Assembly: GCA_029204225.1 (NCBI GenBank)
Contig: CM055098.1
Coordinates: forward strand, 25,585,473 to 25,649,472
Length of the DNA: 64,000 nt
Direction: 5' to 3'
DNA from: Diphasiastrum complanatum
Taxonomy: Eukaryota; Streptophyta; Lycopodiopsida; Lycopodiales; Lycopodiaceae
Made by a program: the position numbers and the translations under genes. The notes below the pieces were generated by a model, which saw nothing but the letters and a program-made list of their open reading frames with translations, was not told the origin of the DNA and did not search any database. Of the stretch, positions 44,620-57,408 are shown one piece after another; positions within the stretch are counted from its first letter, which is position 1; each line of letters opens with the position of its first letter.

Positions 44620-46740
44620 GTATCTCAATGTCATCACTGATCTATCTTCATGCAGAAAAAAGAAGATATCAGGATATGAGACAAATGTATTTAAACATCT
44701 GCAAGAAGAAGAGGAGTTGGAGGGTGCTAAGGCAATAGCCGAAGTTCGTTCTTCACCATTGCAGCCACCAAGAAATTCACGTACAGATCTGAATGATCAG
44801 TTGCATCATCATGAAGAACTCTTCAAGATGATTGAACCGGAAGCACCGCAAATAGAATTGCTCATGAATATTTTGTCTAGTAAGATCAATATTTCATTGG
44901 GAGAGTTCTTGAAGTTGGTGCCAAAAGCAAAAGAAGTCTTAGCGCAAAAGTTAGCTCAAGCAGAACCAGAAGTCCATCATGAGCCACTTTTTTGTGTTCA
45001 ATTTGAAGAATCTAATGAAAGACTCCATGTCGGAGCAGCTTTGAAAAGTGAACAAAAAAAATCACCCTATCAATATAGCATAGACAATTTTCTAAGGAAG
45101 CAGCTGTGATAGATGGCACTTCAGGAGTTAACCTGATTTATACAAGGCTACGTGCAAAATGGGGCCTTACAAAGATCAAGCATGCGACTTTTGCAATTAA
45201 GCTAGCTGATCAAACAATAGTTCGTCCGTGGGGAATGGTTGAAGATATACTTATCAGAATTGCGGGAGTACAATTTGTCATTACTTTCGTAGTAATGGAC
45301 TTACAAGAAGCACCAAATGTCTACCAAGTCCTATTGGGATGTCCATGGTTACGAGTTGCGCAAGTAATTCATAACTGGGGTACCAGGAAAATCAATTTTG
45401 AAAATCGTGAATGTGCAGTCAAAGTTGATTTTGCAACTTGGACTATCAAACCGGTGGTTCAAAAAGAGGATGATGATTCCTCAACAACGGATCATACTTG
45501 TGACCGACTAGAGAAAAATTTGGGAGTTCACTATGATTCTCAAACGGATACTGTCAACTTGAATGAAGCTCTTGCAACGATTGATTGTACATCATGATAT
45601 ATGTGTCAACAAGATAATCAGTCAGATTTGAACGAGATTTCATTATTGGATCAAACCTTGGATACACCGATCACTTTTCCATTGAATGTGCTAAATGTAC
45701 CATGGATATCAACGGAATCTATATCAGATCCGATTTTCATCATAAGTCAAAGCATGACCTCATTCCTGTGAGTCATGCCTTGACTTATGATGACAATGCA
45801 GAACTTACTAATGAGCAGATTCTAAATCATATGAATCCGACCAAATTTGAATTGCATAATGTTCCAGATGAACCAATAATAAAACCGCCCAAAGTAGTTA
45901 TATTGAAGGAAGACATGATCACATGGTCAATGACGAAGAAACAAGCCAAGCAACATTACAATACGGTCTTGAAATGGAAAAATCCTCCTCAAAAGATTGA
46001 TTCAAAAAATGTGCCACCCTTACTAGATAAAGACAAAGGAAAACTTAAGGATGATTCTGCAAGTCAACGTTCTAGCAAAACATCACCATCTAGGAAGTCT
46101 TCACCTTCAAAGAAGAGTTTATCTTCTCAGAAGTCATCACCTCCATGATCAATTCATGCTAAGAAGGCTAAGCAAAGATCCAAGACAAGTCCTTTGTCGA
46201 CAAAGAACAAGCAGATATAGTCCAACATGATATGCCCGAACATTTTCAACGTTATACATGGATGATGTGGTTATCATGCTACCTAAAACACATCATGAAC
46301 CCAAAAAATAGGTGCCAGAGTCGAAAGATGTTTACGATGGCCCAAGCTAGGACACAACCAATAAATCTTGCTGAACCAAGAGAACCAGGAAAGATTGTAC
46401 AAGTTGGATCACAACTTAATCTTGAACAACATCAAGCACTCCGAACGTTACTTATTAAGTATCAAGATTGCTTTGCATGGACTTATCAAGATCTGAAGGG
46501 TATTCCAACATCAGTTATTGAACATACCATACCTTTAATACATGATGCAGTTCCAAAGGTTACAAAGTTCTATCACTGTAATCCTAGTGTTACGGATCTG
46601 ATAAAGAAAGAGCTTTAGAGACTACTTGATGCCGATTTCATCTATGAGATCGAGCATACCGAATGGGTTTCACCGATTGTCATTGTTCCTAAGAAGAATG
46701 GGAAATTGAGAATTTGTGTGAATCAAGCCTTTAAACAAAG
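44620..46740 (+). pseudogene. Ty3-type gag-protease-RT remnant
   Basis: Successive frames (to 45109, 45106-45597, 45702-46148, 46232-46618) match the better-preserved element at 57409-62504. The aspartic protease region reads IDGTSGVNLIYTRL (the D-G-G/T-x-G variant active site) with FVITFVVMDLQEAP and VLLGCPWLRVAQVIHNWGTR. A Ser/Lys-rich linker follows (SPSRKSSPSKKSLSSQKSSP). Reverse transcriptase begins DLKGIPTSVIEHTIPLI, passes a stop at 46616-46618, then YEIEHTEWVSPIVIVPKKNG, and breaks off after LRICVN. The catalytic RT core, RNase H and integrase are deleted; the sequence jumps to the 3' end of the element. Confidence 0.85.
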
Positions 46741-46951
46741 TGGCGCTTCACGTCCTGGACAACTTCAAAATGGATTGTCGAAGCTCGTCATTGTTTTTGC
46801 TGCATAATTTGGATTTTAACACTGTCCGACTTGATTTTATGGAGAAGGTCTAGTATCATTTAATAAAGATTCGTCGCGAAGCAAATAAAAGCCCACCCTG
46901 ACTACATCTTGCAGGTGTTGTGGGACCGCCATCAGTTTTGGTGGGGGATAC
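46741..46951 (+). other. 3' end of the deleted Ty3 element with polypurine tract
   Basis: Non-coding after the deletion junction. TTTTGGTGGGGGATA at 46936-46950 is the probable polypurine primer directly before the LTR. Confidence 0.65.
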
Positions 46952-47672
46952 TGTTGGAGGGTTTGCGGATCCCAAGGCAACCCTAACCCTAGTTAATAAG
47001 TGAGAGGGAATTGGCACCCTGCATGTGTAAGTGCAACCCGATGATCACATAGAGATTTGATAATTAGAAAGTCAATAAAAGGACTTTAGGCCTTTTTTGC
47101 GGGACTTTTAATGTCGCAGGGCCTAAATGTCAAGTTAGTGAATAAAGTTGGGTTTCCCTCCATTGGCAAGTTGGATGGTTCTCATTTGAATAATTAGAGT
47201 GGCAAAAATGGACCAATAGGATTCAGAGGCCAGGGTCCTCCTCTCTACTATAAAAAGGGACCAACTCGAGTTCCTACACATGTTTCATTTCTTCATTTCC
47301 ATAAAGCATATTGGTTCTCTTGTGAAATGGATTTATGAATGTCCTTGCTCTCTATCACTTTTCCTCCATCTCTCATGCTTTCTTTGGATTTTGCTAATTG
47401 TTGAATTTGATTGTTATTGGGATTGCATGTTATTATACTTTTTATGAGGGAGAAAGGGAGAGAGAGAAAGAGTAAGCTATCTTGTTGTGGATCTAGTGTT
47501 AGTGGATGTAGTGTTAATGCTTAGGTGTGCAAAAAGTACAAAAAGGACCAAGAGTGGATCCTAGTCTGATCCTCAAGAGGGATTGGTTGTCAGATTACTT
47601 GATCTATCAATATACTTGAGATTAAGATCAATCTAGATCAATTCTAGACACAAAATCCTAACAAGAACAATC
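46952..47672 (+). repeat. Ty3-type 3' LTR
   Basis: It starts TGTTGGAGGGTTTGCGG after the polypurine tract and carries a TATA box (TATAAAAAGG, 47249-47258) followed by typical transcript-start sequence. The end is placed at AAGAACAATCA because the next sequence belongs to a minus-strand copia LTR; this right border is approximate. No 5' LTR of this copy was found. Confidence 0.65.
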
Positions 47673-47675
47673 ATT

Positions 47676-48344
47676 AATTGAAGGTAGGTGTACTTTCTGA
47701 TTTCACACATGTGAAACATTGTCTAAGTACGGATTCCAACCTGAAAATCAAGTACACATTGATAGCACCTCAAAACAATCAAAACAAATGTAGACAAATG
47801 GAGAGAATCACTCAAAATTGCTTCCAAAATCAAGATTGGTGTCTCACATTGATTATGGCCAAATAAGCCTCCATATATACACTTTTGGAGCTCGAGGTAC
47901 TGATCATGCATCAGATCTCACACGTGTGAGGATGCCTTGTCACCATCATGCAATTTGACACTTGGATCAAAACTTTCCATTTTGGGCATTTTGGTCTATT
48001 TTCCTACTAGATGGAGATTTCATGAAAATCTTCTAGAAGCAAAAACTCGCCTACTTCAACTATTTCCACACGTGTGAGCTGTCCTCTACACATGGGATGT
48101 GACACCTATTCAAAATATTTGGCTCATGCAATCATTAGATTGGTGCCATGTGTCACATCTCTAGAAAACTAGTTTTTGGCCATTTTACCCACTAGAACTT
48201 GAATTAAATCATATGTACAACATATATGATTATGGTACATGAAAAGTACACTAGTTCACACGTGGAAATAGGCTCCACACATGTGTGGCTATCCTATATA
48301 CAAGATTTTTGGCCTCTACCAAGCTTATTTTTGTATTTTTCACA
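47676..48344 (-). repeat. 3' LTR of an older minus-strand copia
   Basis: On the minus strand, TTTTTGAGGAG followed by TGTGAAAAATAC marks the polypurine tract and LTR start at 48344. The LTR contains the palindromes CACACATGTG and CACACGTGTG seen in related LTRs. Its far end near 47676-47700 is uncertain. Confidence 0.65.
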
Positions 48345-48447
48345 CTCCTCAAAAATCTATCTTGGTAACTGAGAAGCATATATGAATGTGTTGTAGTAGA
48401 TACAACATGAAAGATACCCCTCTTTGCCATGTAAGGTGAGCCATAAA
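48345..48447 (-). other. Short internal piece of the older copia, left of the nested insertion
   Basis: It lies between the older element's polypurine tract and the target site ATAAA (48443-48447) of the younger copia. Its continuation is at 54683 on the other side of the insertion. Confidence 0.55.
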
Positions 48448-49177
48448 TGTGAAGAATTGAAAAAGATTATCTATGTTAGATATAGGGGTCTTATGTTTTT
48501 TACATCAAGCATCTAGGTGTAGGATGTTGATAAATTTGGCATAGATGGCAAATCATGCATTTCCACTTGTAATGCCACTATCGAGCCAAAATAGAGTAAG
48601 AGGCTAAACACTTGCTAATTAGAGTGTAGACAAGTGTAAAGTTTTTGTTTGATGAATTTCAAGAGGTCCAATAGGATATAGAGGTGGAACCTTGTGAGGT
48701 CCAATAGGAAATTGAGGTGTGCTTGAATATAGTCCAATAGAATTAAGAGGTGCATAGATCAATGATCCAATAGGATCAAGAGGTGACAAAATGTGGTCCA
48801 ATCATAGTTAAGCATAGTGGTAGCTCGTGGACCTACTAGTATCATTGTACTCCTCATTTTGAAATCAATTGATTTGGTGATTTCATGAATTTTGTGAGTT
48901 ATTGGATTTCTAGCTTTCTCTCTCTACCCGAGAGCTCTTGATGCATTTTCTCTCTCTACCCGAGGAGAGCAGCTTGTTTTTACTTAGATTATTTTTGAAT
49001 ACTTCACACACGTGTGAGTGAGAGTTGGAAGTGATTGAATGCATGTAGTAGTGTGTTTTTGCCATAGGATACAAGATTGATCTTGAATCTCAATCTAGTC
49101 TTGATCTTGGTGCATCTACACACCTTAGGAGATCACAAGTACATGTAGTGGACAGTCCACACGTGTGAAAATCAACA
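48448..49177 (+). repeat. 5' LTR of the 48448-54677 copia
   Basis: 730 bp, TG...CA. It contains two CACACGTGTG palindromes (near 49007 and 49159) and short CTCTCTCTACCCGAG doublets near 48930-48965. Confidence 0.96.
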
Positions 49178-49189
49178 TGGTATCAGAGC
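49178..49189 (+). promoter_or_regulatory. Primer-binding site (initiator Met-tRNA)
   Basis: TGGTATCAGAGC abuts the 5' LTR. A non-coding leader of about 740 bp follows before the gag ATG. Confidence 0.97.
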
Positions 49190-49933
49190 CTACCTAAGGT
49201 TACCATGCATTTTGATCCATCTAAATGAAAAATTTTCATCAATCTTGAGCTAGAAGTTGTCAAGGCCCATTTTCCTAGCTATCTTGTTCAATCTTGGATC
49301 AAAAGAGATCAAAAGGACATTGATTGGGTCTGACCTGGTACTGTACAGAATCAGGTGCTCAGACACGTGTGAGGAACATCCAATTTCAGTTTAAAAGTTC
49401 TCTCTCATGTTTGATCCATTTATCTTGCTTGATAGCTTGTTTTGAAGCTTTTTTTGTCTAGTTTCTGTTGCAATCAGTTTCATTCCATTTGGTTGAGCCA
49501 ATCAAAAGTTATAAGATTTTGAAGAGGGTTAGGTAGGGCACCTATACCTGGGTGGACACATTTGGTTTGGTCAAAAGATTGCTTGGTTGATCCAAAATCA
49601 CAGTTGTATGCTTGCCAATCTCATCTATATGTGATCTAGGCACTGTTTTGAGATCTTAGCCATTTTGTTTCATGCAATATCATTGTATTTGAGTCAAATT
49701 TGGTTTCTTAGTGTATTTCACACGTGCTAAGAGTGTTGGATCCTAACTTTGCCTATACTCCATCATTTGATGTGAAATAGATCTTGTTTTAGAGAGATTT
49801 GTGTAGCTAGTGAGAATCAATTCACAAATTGTTGTAAGATCTTTCATAGGAGGAGATAGTACTCAATTATTGGATCCTATTGAAAGTGTGTAACAACATT
49901 TATTGTTCATCATTTGAGTTTTCTTCACTTCAA

Positions 49934-52900
49934 ATGTCTTCAATGGGTTCATCCTTGTTGGAACCAAGTGAAAGATTGACCACTTCAAATTATTCAATTT
50001 GGAAAATGAGGATGGAGTCCATCTTGATCCTTCAAGACATGATGGACATAGTTCTTGGCCTTGAAGAAGAACCACAAGTTCTTCAAGAGGTTCAAAAATA
50101 CAAAAAGAGAGCTAGGATGGCTCTCCACTACATTAAGATGAATGTCTCTAATTAGATATTGAGGGAGATAGGTACTTGTACAACAGCCAAAGAAGCTTGG
50201 GATTGTCTCAAGACTATCTATGAGGCTAAGAATACCTCTAGGCTTCTCACCCTTAGGAATCAAGTCTTTCAAAGTAGCCAAAAGAGTGATGAGAGTGCAT
50301 CTAGTTATGTTTTGAGAGTAAAAGATATTCATAGAGAGCTTGCTTGTATTGGTGATTCCATCAATCAAAATGAGCTAGTTCAAGTCATTCTCAATGGCTT
50401 GAGAAGTGAATTTGATAATCTTGTGCAATCCTATGCCATTAAGGAGGAGCTACCAAGTCTGGAGGCTCTCCAAAGTGTGCTAATTTCAGAAGAATCAAGA
50501 CAAGAGTATAAGCTCTTGAGGATGGACAAGCTTTCTCTCACTCATAATGATGGCAAAGCTCTCTTTGCCAAGGATAAGCACAAAGAGAGGAGCAAGAACC
50601 AACATCAACAATCCTCAAGCAAGGACAAAGTCAAATCCAAAGACAAAGATGAGGAGGAAGATGATTCCTCTAATGCTTCATCATCCAAGCTCAAGAAGAA
50701 GAAGAAGATCAAGTGTTTTTATTGTGGCAAAAAAGGTCATTATGCCACCAATTGCTTCAAAAAGAAGAATCAACTCAAGCAAGCCAATATTACCAATGAG
50801 AAGGAAGACATTATTGCAAGTGATGGAGAGGGATCTCTTATGGTCTCTAGTTTCTCATCTACTCCTTTCAAGAAGGACGGCCTATGGTATATTGATAGTG
50901 GAGCCTCTTCACATATGTGTAGCTCCAAGGACTCTTTCTCTTCTATTGCACCTTATGATGGAGTGAAGAAATCAATATACACTGCAAATGATTTTGAATG
51001 TCCTATTGAAGGCATAGGGAACATTCCCTTGAAGCTTGCATCCTCTAAAGTTCTTTCTCTCTCTAGAGTTCTTTATGTACCTAAGCTTACCAAGAATCTT
51101 ATTAGTGTTGGCCAATTTCTTGATAATGGCCTTGATGTAAAATTCCATGTTGATACTTGCACTATCAAGAAGAATGATGAGATACTTGCATTAGGATCTA
51201 GATTTGGTGGCATCTATAAACTAGATCCAAATGAGTATGTGAATGCTTGTAATGTTGCTCTTGTGAACAAGCTCTCTATGGAGGAATTATGGCATAGGAG
51301 GTTGGGACATCCCAACTACAAATCCATGCTCTCTATGATCAAAGAATCCAAAGCTATTGGCTTGCCAAAGTCATTCTCCAAGAAGATCAAGCCTTGTGAG
51401 GCTTGTGCTATTGCTAAATCTCACAAAAAGCCATTTACAAGATCTTCTATCAAAAGCAAGCATCCTTTGGAGTTAATCCACTCTGATGTGCATTTCTCAT
51501 CAACTACAAGCAAGGGAGGAGCCACTTGTTTTGTTACTTTCATTGATGATTACACAAGATTCACTTGGATATATCTTCTTGCTTCAAAATCTATGGTGTT
51601 TGATCATTTCCTTATTTTCAAAGCTTATGTAGAGAAGAAATTCTCATTCAAGATTAAAGCTCTTAGAAGTGATGGAGGTGGTGTATATATCTCCAATAAA
51701 TTTCAAGATTTTTGTGAGCTTGAAGGCATTAAAAAAGAGTTTTCTTGTGCCTACTCTCCATCTCAAAATGGAGTGGCCGAGAGAAAGAATAGATCTCTAT
51801 GTGAATGTGCAAAATCTATGAGAATTGAGGCATCTTTGCCCAAAGATTTTTGGGGAGAAGCCATTAATTGTGCATATTATCTTTGCAATAGGCTCCCACA
51901 TATAGCTCTTGGAGGAAAGTCACCATATGAAATCTTATTTTTGAAGAAGCCTAAGGTTGATCACCTTAGAGTTTTTGGATGCTTATGCTTTGTCCATATT
52001 CCCTTGGAAACAAGGAAGAAGGAAGATCCTAGTGCATGCAAAGGGATCATGGTTGGATACTCATCCACCAAGAAGGCCTATAGAGTCTTTATACTCTCTA
52101 CTTCTCAAGTTATTGAAAGTAGAGATGTTGTCTTTCATGAAGATCAACACTCATCATTTGAAGAGGCCGAGATCAAGAAATCTATGGATGCATAATCAAT
52201 TATTGATTTTGAAGACAATCATGATGTGATGGGGTCGAGATTTGAAGAAGACTCTCCTCGAAATTTTTTACCAAGAAGATCCATGAGAGATAGATCCGAG
52301 CCTAAGAGGCTCTCATATGTTGACAAAGGCAAACAAGTGGATCTTGATTCCACTAATTATGTTTTTTATGTCTCTCATGAAGAGCCAAAGAATGTACAAG
52401 AGGCACTCAATACCAAGGAGTGGTATGATGCCATGAAGCAAGAGTATGATGCATTGATCACCAACAATACTTGGGAGCTTGTGGATCCTCCTTCCAACAA
52501 GCATGTGATTGGTTGCAAGTGGGTATTTCGGATCAAGTTCAATCATGATGGCACCATCAACAAGCATAAAGCAAGATTATGTGCCAAAGGATTTGCTCAA
52601 ATCCATGGTCTTGATTATGAGGAGACCTTTGCACCCGTTGCAAAGATGGTGACAATAAGAATTCTTATTTCTCTTGCTTGTTTTTTCAAGTGGAAGGTGT
52701 TCCAATTCGATGTATCCAATGCTTTTCTAAATGGTTATCTTGAGGAGGAGATCTATATGGAACAACCTCAAGGATTCATCAAGGATGAGTCCAAAGTGTG
52801 CTTGCTCTTCAAAAGCCTTTATGGACTCAAGCAAGCACCAAGATCATGGTATTCAAGACTTAACTCTTTCCTTATCTCACTAGGATTTACTCTTAGTGAC

Positions 52901-53923
52901 TATGATCCTTCCATGTATCTAAAGTTTGTTGATAGCAATATTGTCATTCTTCTGATTTATGTTGATGACATTATTCTTTGTGGAAGTTGTATCAAGCTAG
53001 TTGATGAAACCAAGCTGGCACTTGTATGTGAGTTTAAAATGCAAGATCTAGGAGAGATACATTACATCCTAGGCCTAGAAATTAATTTTTATGAAAATCA
53101 TGTCTTTATATGCCAATCTAGATATGCTCACTCTATGTTGAAAAAATTCCATATGGAAAATTCTAAGAGCATAGATACTCCAATGGAGCAAATTGTAAAA
53201 GATCCTAATAAAGGTGATGAAAGATCCTTTGAGGACATCACACTTTTTAGGAGTCTTGTAGGCTCCTTGATTTGGCTTACCATTACTAGGCCCGATCTTA
53301 GTTTTTGTGTGCACAAATTGAGTCAATTTATGCAAGAACCTAAGATCCATCATTGGAAGATGGCCAAGAGGATTTTAAGATATGTATCTTCATCTTGTGA
53401 TTATGGTCTACTCTATAAAAGTGAATATCTATCCATTATTGGCTACTCGGATTCGGACTTTGCAAGTGACAAAATGGATCAAAAGTCTATTAGTGCATAC
53501 ACTATCTTTCTTGGAGGCAATCTAATATCTTGGCTTTCCAAAAAGCAAGATACTATATCTCTCTCTTCATGTGAGGCCGAGTACAAAGCACTCACTACAA
53601 CTACCAAAGAAGTGCTTTGGATCAAGAGGTTATTAATGGAACTAAAGTGCATCAAGGAGGATGATCTACCAATGATCAAGTGTGATAACATCTCGGCCCA
53701 AGCTCTTGCCAATAATCCCATATTTCATGCAAGAAGCAAGCACATAGAAGTGGCACACCATTTTGTGAGAGAAAAGCTTATTGGAGGAGAAATCTATTTG
53801 GAACATGTTAACTCATCCTCTTGTATTGCCGATCTACTCACCAAACCTTTGAGCAAAAGTGCTTTCATCAAGCATAGATCTAATCTTGGAGTTATATCAA
53901 GATCAATGCTCAAATCTTCATAG
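49934..53923 (+). pseudogene. Copia gag-pol polyprotein with two in-frame stops
   Basis: One frame of 1,330 codons, starting MSSMGSSLLEP, is broken only by TAG at 50153-50155 and TAA at 52193-52195. In order: gag (DUF4219/UBN2), zinc knuckle CFYCGKKGHYATNC, protease WYIDSGASSHMC, integrase zinc region (HRRLGHPNY ... CEACAIAKSH) and core (LIHSDV, ALRSDGGGVYIS, GVAERKNRSLCE), reverse transcriptase (FQFDVSNAFLNGYL, LLIYVDDIILCG), and RNase H (GYSDSDFASDK, SSCEAEYKAL, ADLLTKPLSK). All catalytic residues I can check are present. The N-terminal stop truncates gag after about 73 residues, so the copy is probably not autonomous. Readthrough or re-initiation is a theoretical alternative. Confidence 0.93.
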
Positions 53924-53942
53924 ATAATTTTTTTAGGAGGAG

Positions 53943-54677
53943 TGTGAAGAATTGAAAAAGATTATCTATGTTAGATATAGGGGTCTTATGTTTTTTACAT
54001 CAAGCATCTAGGTGTAGGATGTTGATGGAATAAATTTGGCATAGATGGCAAATCATGTATTTCCACTTGTAATGCCACTATTGAGCCAAAATAGAGTAAG
54101 AGGCTAAACACTTGCTAATTAGAGTGTAGACAAGTGTAAAGTTTTTGTTTGATGAATTCCAGAAGGTACAATAGGATATAGAGGTGGAACCTTGTGAGGT
54201 CCAATAGAAAATTGAGGTGTGCTTGAATATAGTCCAATAGAATTAAGAGGTGCATAGGTCAATGATCCAATAGGATCAAGAGGTGACAAAATGTGGTCCA
54301 ATCATAGTTAAGCATAGTGGTAGCTCGTGGACCTACTAGTATCATTGTACTCCTTATTTTGAAATCAATTGATTTGGTGATTTCATGGATTTTGTGATTT
54401 ATTGGATTTCTAGCTTTCTCTCTCTACCCGAGAGCTCTTGATGCATTTTCTCTCTCTACTCGAGGAGAGCAGCTTGTTTTTACTTAAATTATTTTTGCAT
54501 ACTTCACACACGTGTGAGTGAGAGTTGGAAGTGATTGAATGCATGTAGTAGTGTGTTTTTGCCATAGGATACAAGATTGATCTTGAATCTCAATCTAGTC
54601 TTGATCTTGGTGCATCTACACACCTTAGGAGATCACAAGTACATGTAGTGGACAGTCCACACGTGTGAAAATCAACA
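53943..54677 (+). repeat. 3' LTR of the 48448-54677 copia
   Basis: 735 bp; it differs from the 5' LTR mainly by GGAAT present after GTTGAT. The preceding TTTTTTTAGGAGGAG is the polypurine tract. Confidence 0.96.
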
Positions 54678-54682
54678 ATAAA

Positions 54683-55365
54683 GAATCGGCCATGCATCTT
54701 GAAGATCTGCTTGAAATTATATGAAGAAGAAACTCCTCCTCACACATTGGTCCCATCATAACTTGAATACCTTCAAAAAAGATAACTTGTGATGCTTCTT
54801 GAGAAGCCTTGATCTCGGCCACTTCCAAGATTGAATTTTCATGCAATATGACATCTCTATTCGCAATCACTTTTGAAATAGAGAGTGTAAAGACACTAAA
54901 GGCCTCCTTGATGGATGAGTATCCAATCATGATCCATGAGCTTGGATCATCCTTCCTCCTTGTTTCCAAGGGAATATGTGCAAAGCAAGCACTACCAAGT
55001 TCACTAAGGTGATCAACCTTAGGTTTCATCTTGAATAAAACTTCATATGGTGCTATTCCTTCAAGAGCTCCAATACTCTTCAAAGATCTGATCTTCAATG
55101 AGAATTTCTTTTCAACAGATGCTTTGAATAATAAGGAATAATCATACACCATAATACTTGAAGAGAGAAGATATGTGCATCTTGTGTGATCATCCTCCTT
55201 TGAAATATTGGACATATAAGAAACATCAAGAGAGTTTGCACTCTCACTTGGATCCAATTTGTAGATGCCTTCAAATCTTGATCCATATGCAAGGATCTCA
55301 CCATCCTTCTTGATCACACAATTGTCAATATTGAAATTGACATCAAAGCCACTATAAAGAAGTTG
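54683..55365 (-). pseudogene. Older copia pol with internal deletions but an open frame
   Basis: Minus-strand reading continues the element interrupted by the young copia. It has LVGQLLYSGFDVNFNIDNCV and GSRFEGIYKLDP (pre-integrase), jumps to DDHTRCTYLLSSSIMVYDYS (integrase core start), jumps again to APYEVLFKMKPKVDHLSELG and AHIPLETRRKDDPSS, then GYSSIKEAFSVFTL (integrase C-terminus). Two internal losses remove the integrase D and E region. The whole still reads as one 278-codon frame whose last part runs on into the younger LTR. It cannot be an active integrase. Confidence 0.82.
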
Positions 55366-56145
55366 GCCTACCAGGCCCAGAAGCAAATTGGCTAACACAA
55401 GAGAGTTAGAGAAATTTGAGAGGAAAGACCCTCTTAACATGAGGGGAGGCAAAGAAGACATTGATCAAAGCCAATACTCCACCAGGGCCAAGATCATTGC
55501 CGCATTACAACCGCAACCAGAATGGCAGAATAAAGTCCTAAAAGATTGCAAGTGACTTCAGGAGTATTTGAAGGCACCGACATGGAAGCGGGTGGATCCT
55601 TTCTATATGCCACTCAAATGCAGAAATCCATGGCCGGTGGAAAAGCCATGAGTAGAGTTGGTAAACTGGCCAGTCATTCCAAGAATTTCAGAGAGAACCT
55701 CCCCGGATGATCTGAGGCTGTAGTTACGCGACTTTGGGCATAAATTCAAAACAAGTGCCGATCTTTGCATGCAAGAAAGTGCCGAGTATTGCAGATCCAT
55801 GGCCTTTCTAATGCAGCAAGATTGTTTTTGGGATCAAGGCTTGGAGCCCATCAACATCAACCCAAATGTAGCCCTCCAGTCAAAAGAAGACCATGAGATG
55901 ATGGCTAGGCTATATTACAGAGCGGCCTTCATGTCGTCACGCTATGTGACCATGGTGGAAGACTGGCAGGAAATGGGCTTCGTGAAAAAGATGAGAGAAT
56001 ATCTGGGGGCCCTCAAATTCGGAAGTAAGCTCCGCTTCCAAGTTTTTGAAGCCTTGGGACGAAAGATGAGCGAGAGAAAGCAAACGGCACGACGACGAGG
56101 TAAGCAGGACTCGCAAGAAGTTCTCAAAAAGGCTGGAATGTAGCG
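55366..56145 (+). pseudogene. Ty3-type gag N-terminal module
   Basis: The frame reads TRELEKFERKDPLNMRGGKE, then ARLYYRAAFMSSRYVTMVED and KKMREYLGALKFGSKLRFQV, ending in a basic tail (ERKQTARRRGKQ) and a stop. The N-terminal half has three stops (near 55557, 55650 and 55722); the open part is 55769-56143. I identify it as gag because it precedes the gag zinc-knuckle region at 57409 and resembles the frame at 63335, which also sits in a Ty3 context. It matches no motif I can name with certainty. Confidence 0.5.
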
Positions 56146-57408
56146 GCCAATTGAGAGACTTCCAATTTTGAAAAAAAAATAATAATAATAATAATAAATT
56201 TTGTGGATAATAAGCACCTGGATTTACGAAAGCGAACGAAGATCCACGCTTTTCCAAGTGCCAAGCGAAAGACATCACCGGTGTTGCAGTGGGTCCTACA
56301 ATAGATTAGGGGTGGATAATGTTAGCAGATTCCAGAGAATCCCCAGATCCCGAGCCAAGCCGAAGACACAGAATACCTCTCACCCATGACCGAGGAGGTC
56401 TCAGTAGGAGGAGAGCAGAAGAATCTGAGAGCTGAGCATGAGAGCCTAGAAATTACTAGCTAGGATGACAATGAAATATCTATGTGAGCCTACATGGTGT
56501 ATCCCAGAGATGGAACGACCATGTAGGAGCTAGTCATATTTCCTAGGCTTTGTTAATAAATGTAGACCCCCCCTTAAATTAGTTAGAGTGAGCCTCCTTC
56601 TGATGGTGATCTTTAGTGGAAGGGCAAATTTCACATGTAATTTCTAATTTGGTGGAATTGCCACTTGGGCTCCACATGGGCAGCCTTCTTGCTTATTTGA
56701 GAGCCCCCCTCTCTTGTGAGGGAGCTTTGAATGTATTGTCAAGTTCTCTTGAGCAAATAAAGAGGATCCTCCACGAGTTCTTGATGATTGCTAAGCTCCT
56801 TGTTCATGGCAATGTTCTTGAGTGAAATTTCTATGAGCATGCTTGAATTCCTTGCATTGTGGATTAACTAGTTTCTTGTTTTCTAGTTTCTTGCTTAGTT
56901 GTGGATTAGAATTTACTTCTTGTTTATGGAATAAGGTAGAAATCAGCATTCAAGTAAACTAAATAGGCTGGAATAGTGGTGTAGATCTTGCATACTCTCT
57001 TACTTTCCAGTTCTTGATTGTTCTTGGGCATTCTAAGCATCAAGAAATGAGTGTTTCTTGATTCTTGGACTGTCAAATGTTGTTAGGAATCTAGTTTCTT
57101 GTTTTCTAGTTTCTTGTTTCTTATTTCTTGTTCAGTAGTTAATCTTGTTCTTGATTGATTTCTAAATCACTAGATAGTGGTAGGTCTGCTCCCTGTTCCA
57201 AAACGTTGATCATCTTGAGCTAAAGATGGTTACATATAGCTGAGTATCGGAACTGTGTCTCCCACTAACAGGTTGGGAAATACATGTTGAAATCTGAGTA
57301 ACGCTTATGCTTTGTAACTGTTCTAATAAGAAGAAGAACCATAAAGAACCCTAACTAAAGAAGAGGTAAAGAAATCGCAAGAACCATGTTCACAGATTCA
57401 GAGAATCT
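56146..57408 (+). repeat. Non-coding Ty3-family segment (leader or LTR)
   Basis: No long frame. An (AAT)n run lies at about 56176-56198. The first part (to about 56560) matches 21250-21780 and the second part (56820-57340) matches 19985-20440. TGTGGATAATAAGCAC near 56203 could be an LTR start, but no paired copy or primer site confirms it. Confidence 0.5.

Larger units (their letters stand above)
48448..54677 (+). mobile_element. Young, nearly intact copia LTR retrotransposon
   Basis: This 6,230-bp element has LTRs of 730 and 735 bp that begin TGTGAAGAATTG and end ATCAACA, a perfect initiator-Met primer site, one long gag-pol frame and the polypurine tract TTTTTTTAGGAGGAG. It is bounded by perfect 5-bp duplications ATAAA (48443-48447 and 54678-54682). 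The LTRs differ by about 14 substitutions and one 5-base indel by eye, about 98% identity, so it inserted recently. It interrupts an older copia in the opposite orientation. Only two stop codons spoil the polyprotein. Confidence 0.97.

Noticed and set aside
48619-48801. Near-identical 60-codon minus-strand frames at 48619-48801 and 54119-54301
   Set aside because: They lie in the two LTRs of the same copia element and are duplicates by LTR identity only.
50547-50966. A 139-codon plus-strand frame in the young copia
   Set aside because: It overlaps the gag zinc-knuckle region in another frame and has no family resemblance.
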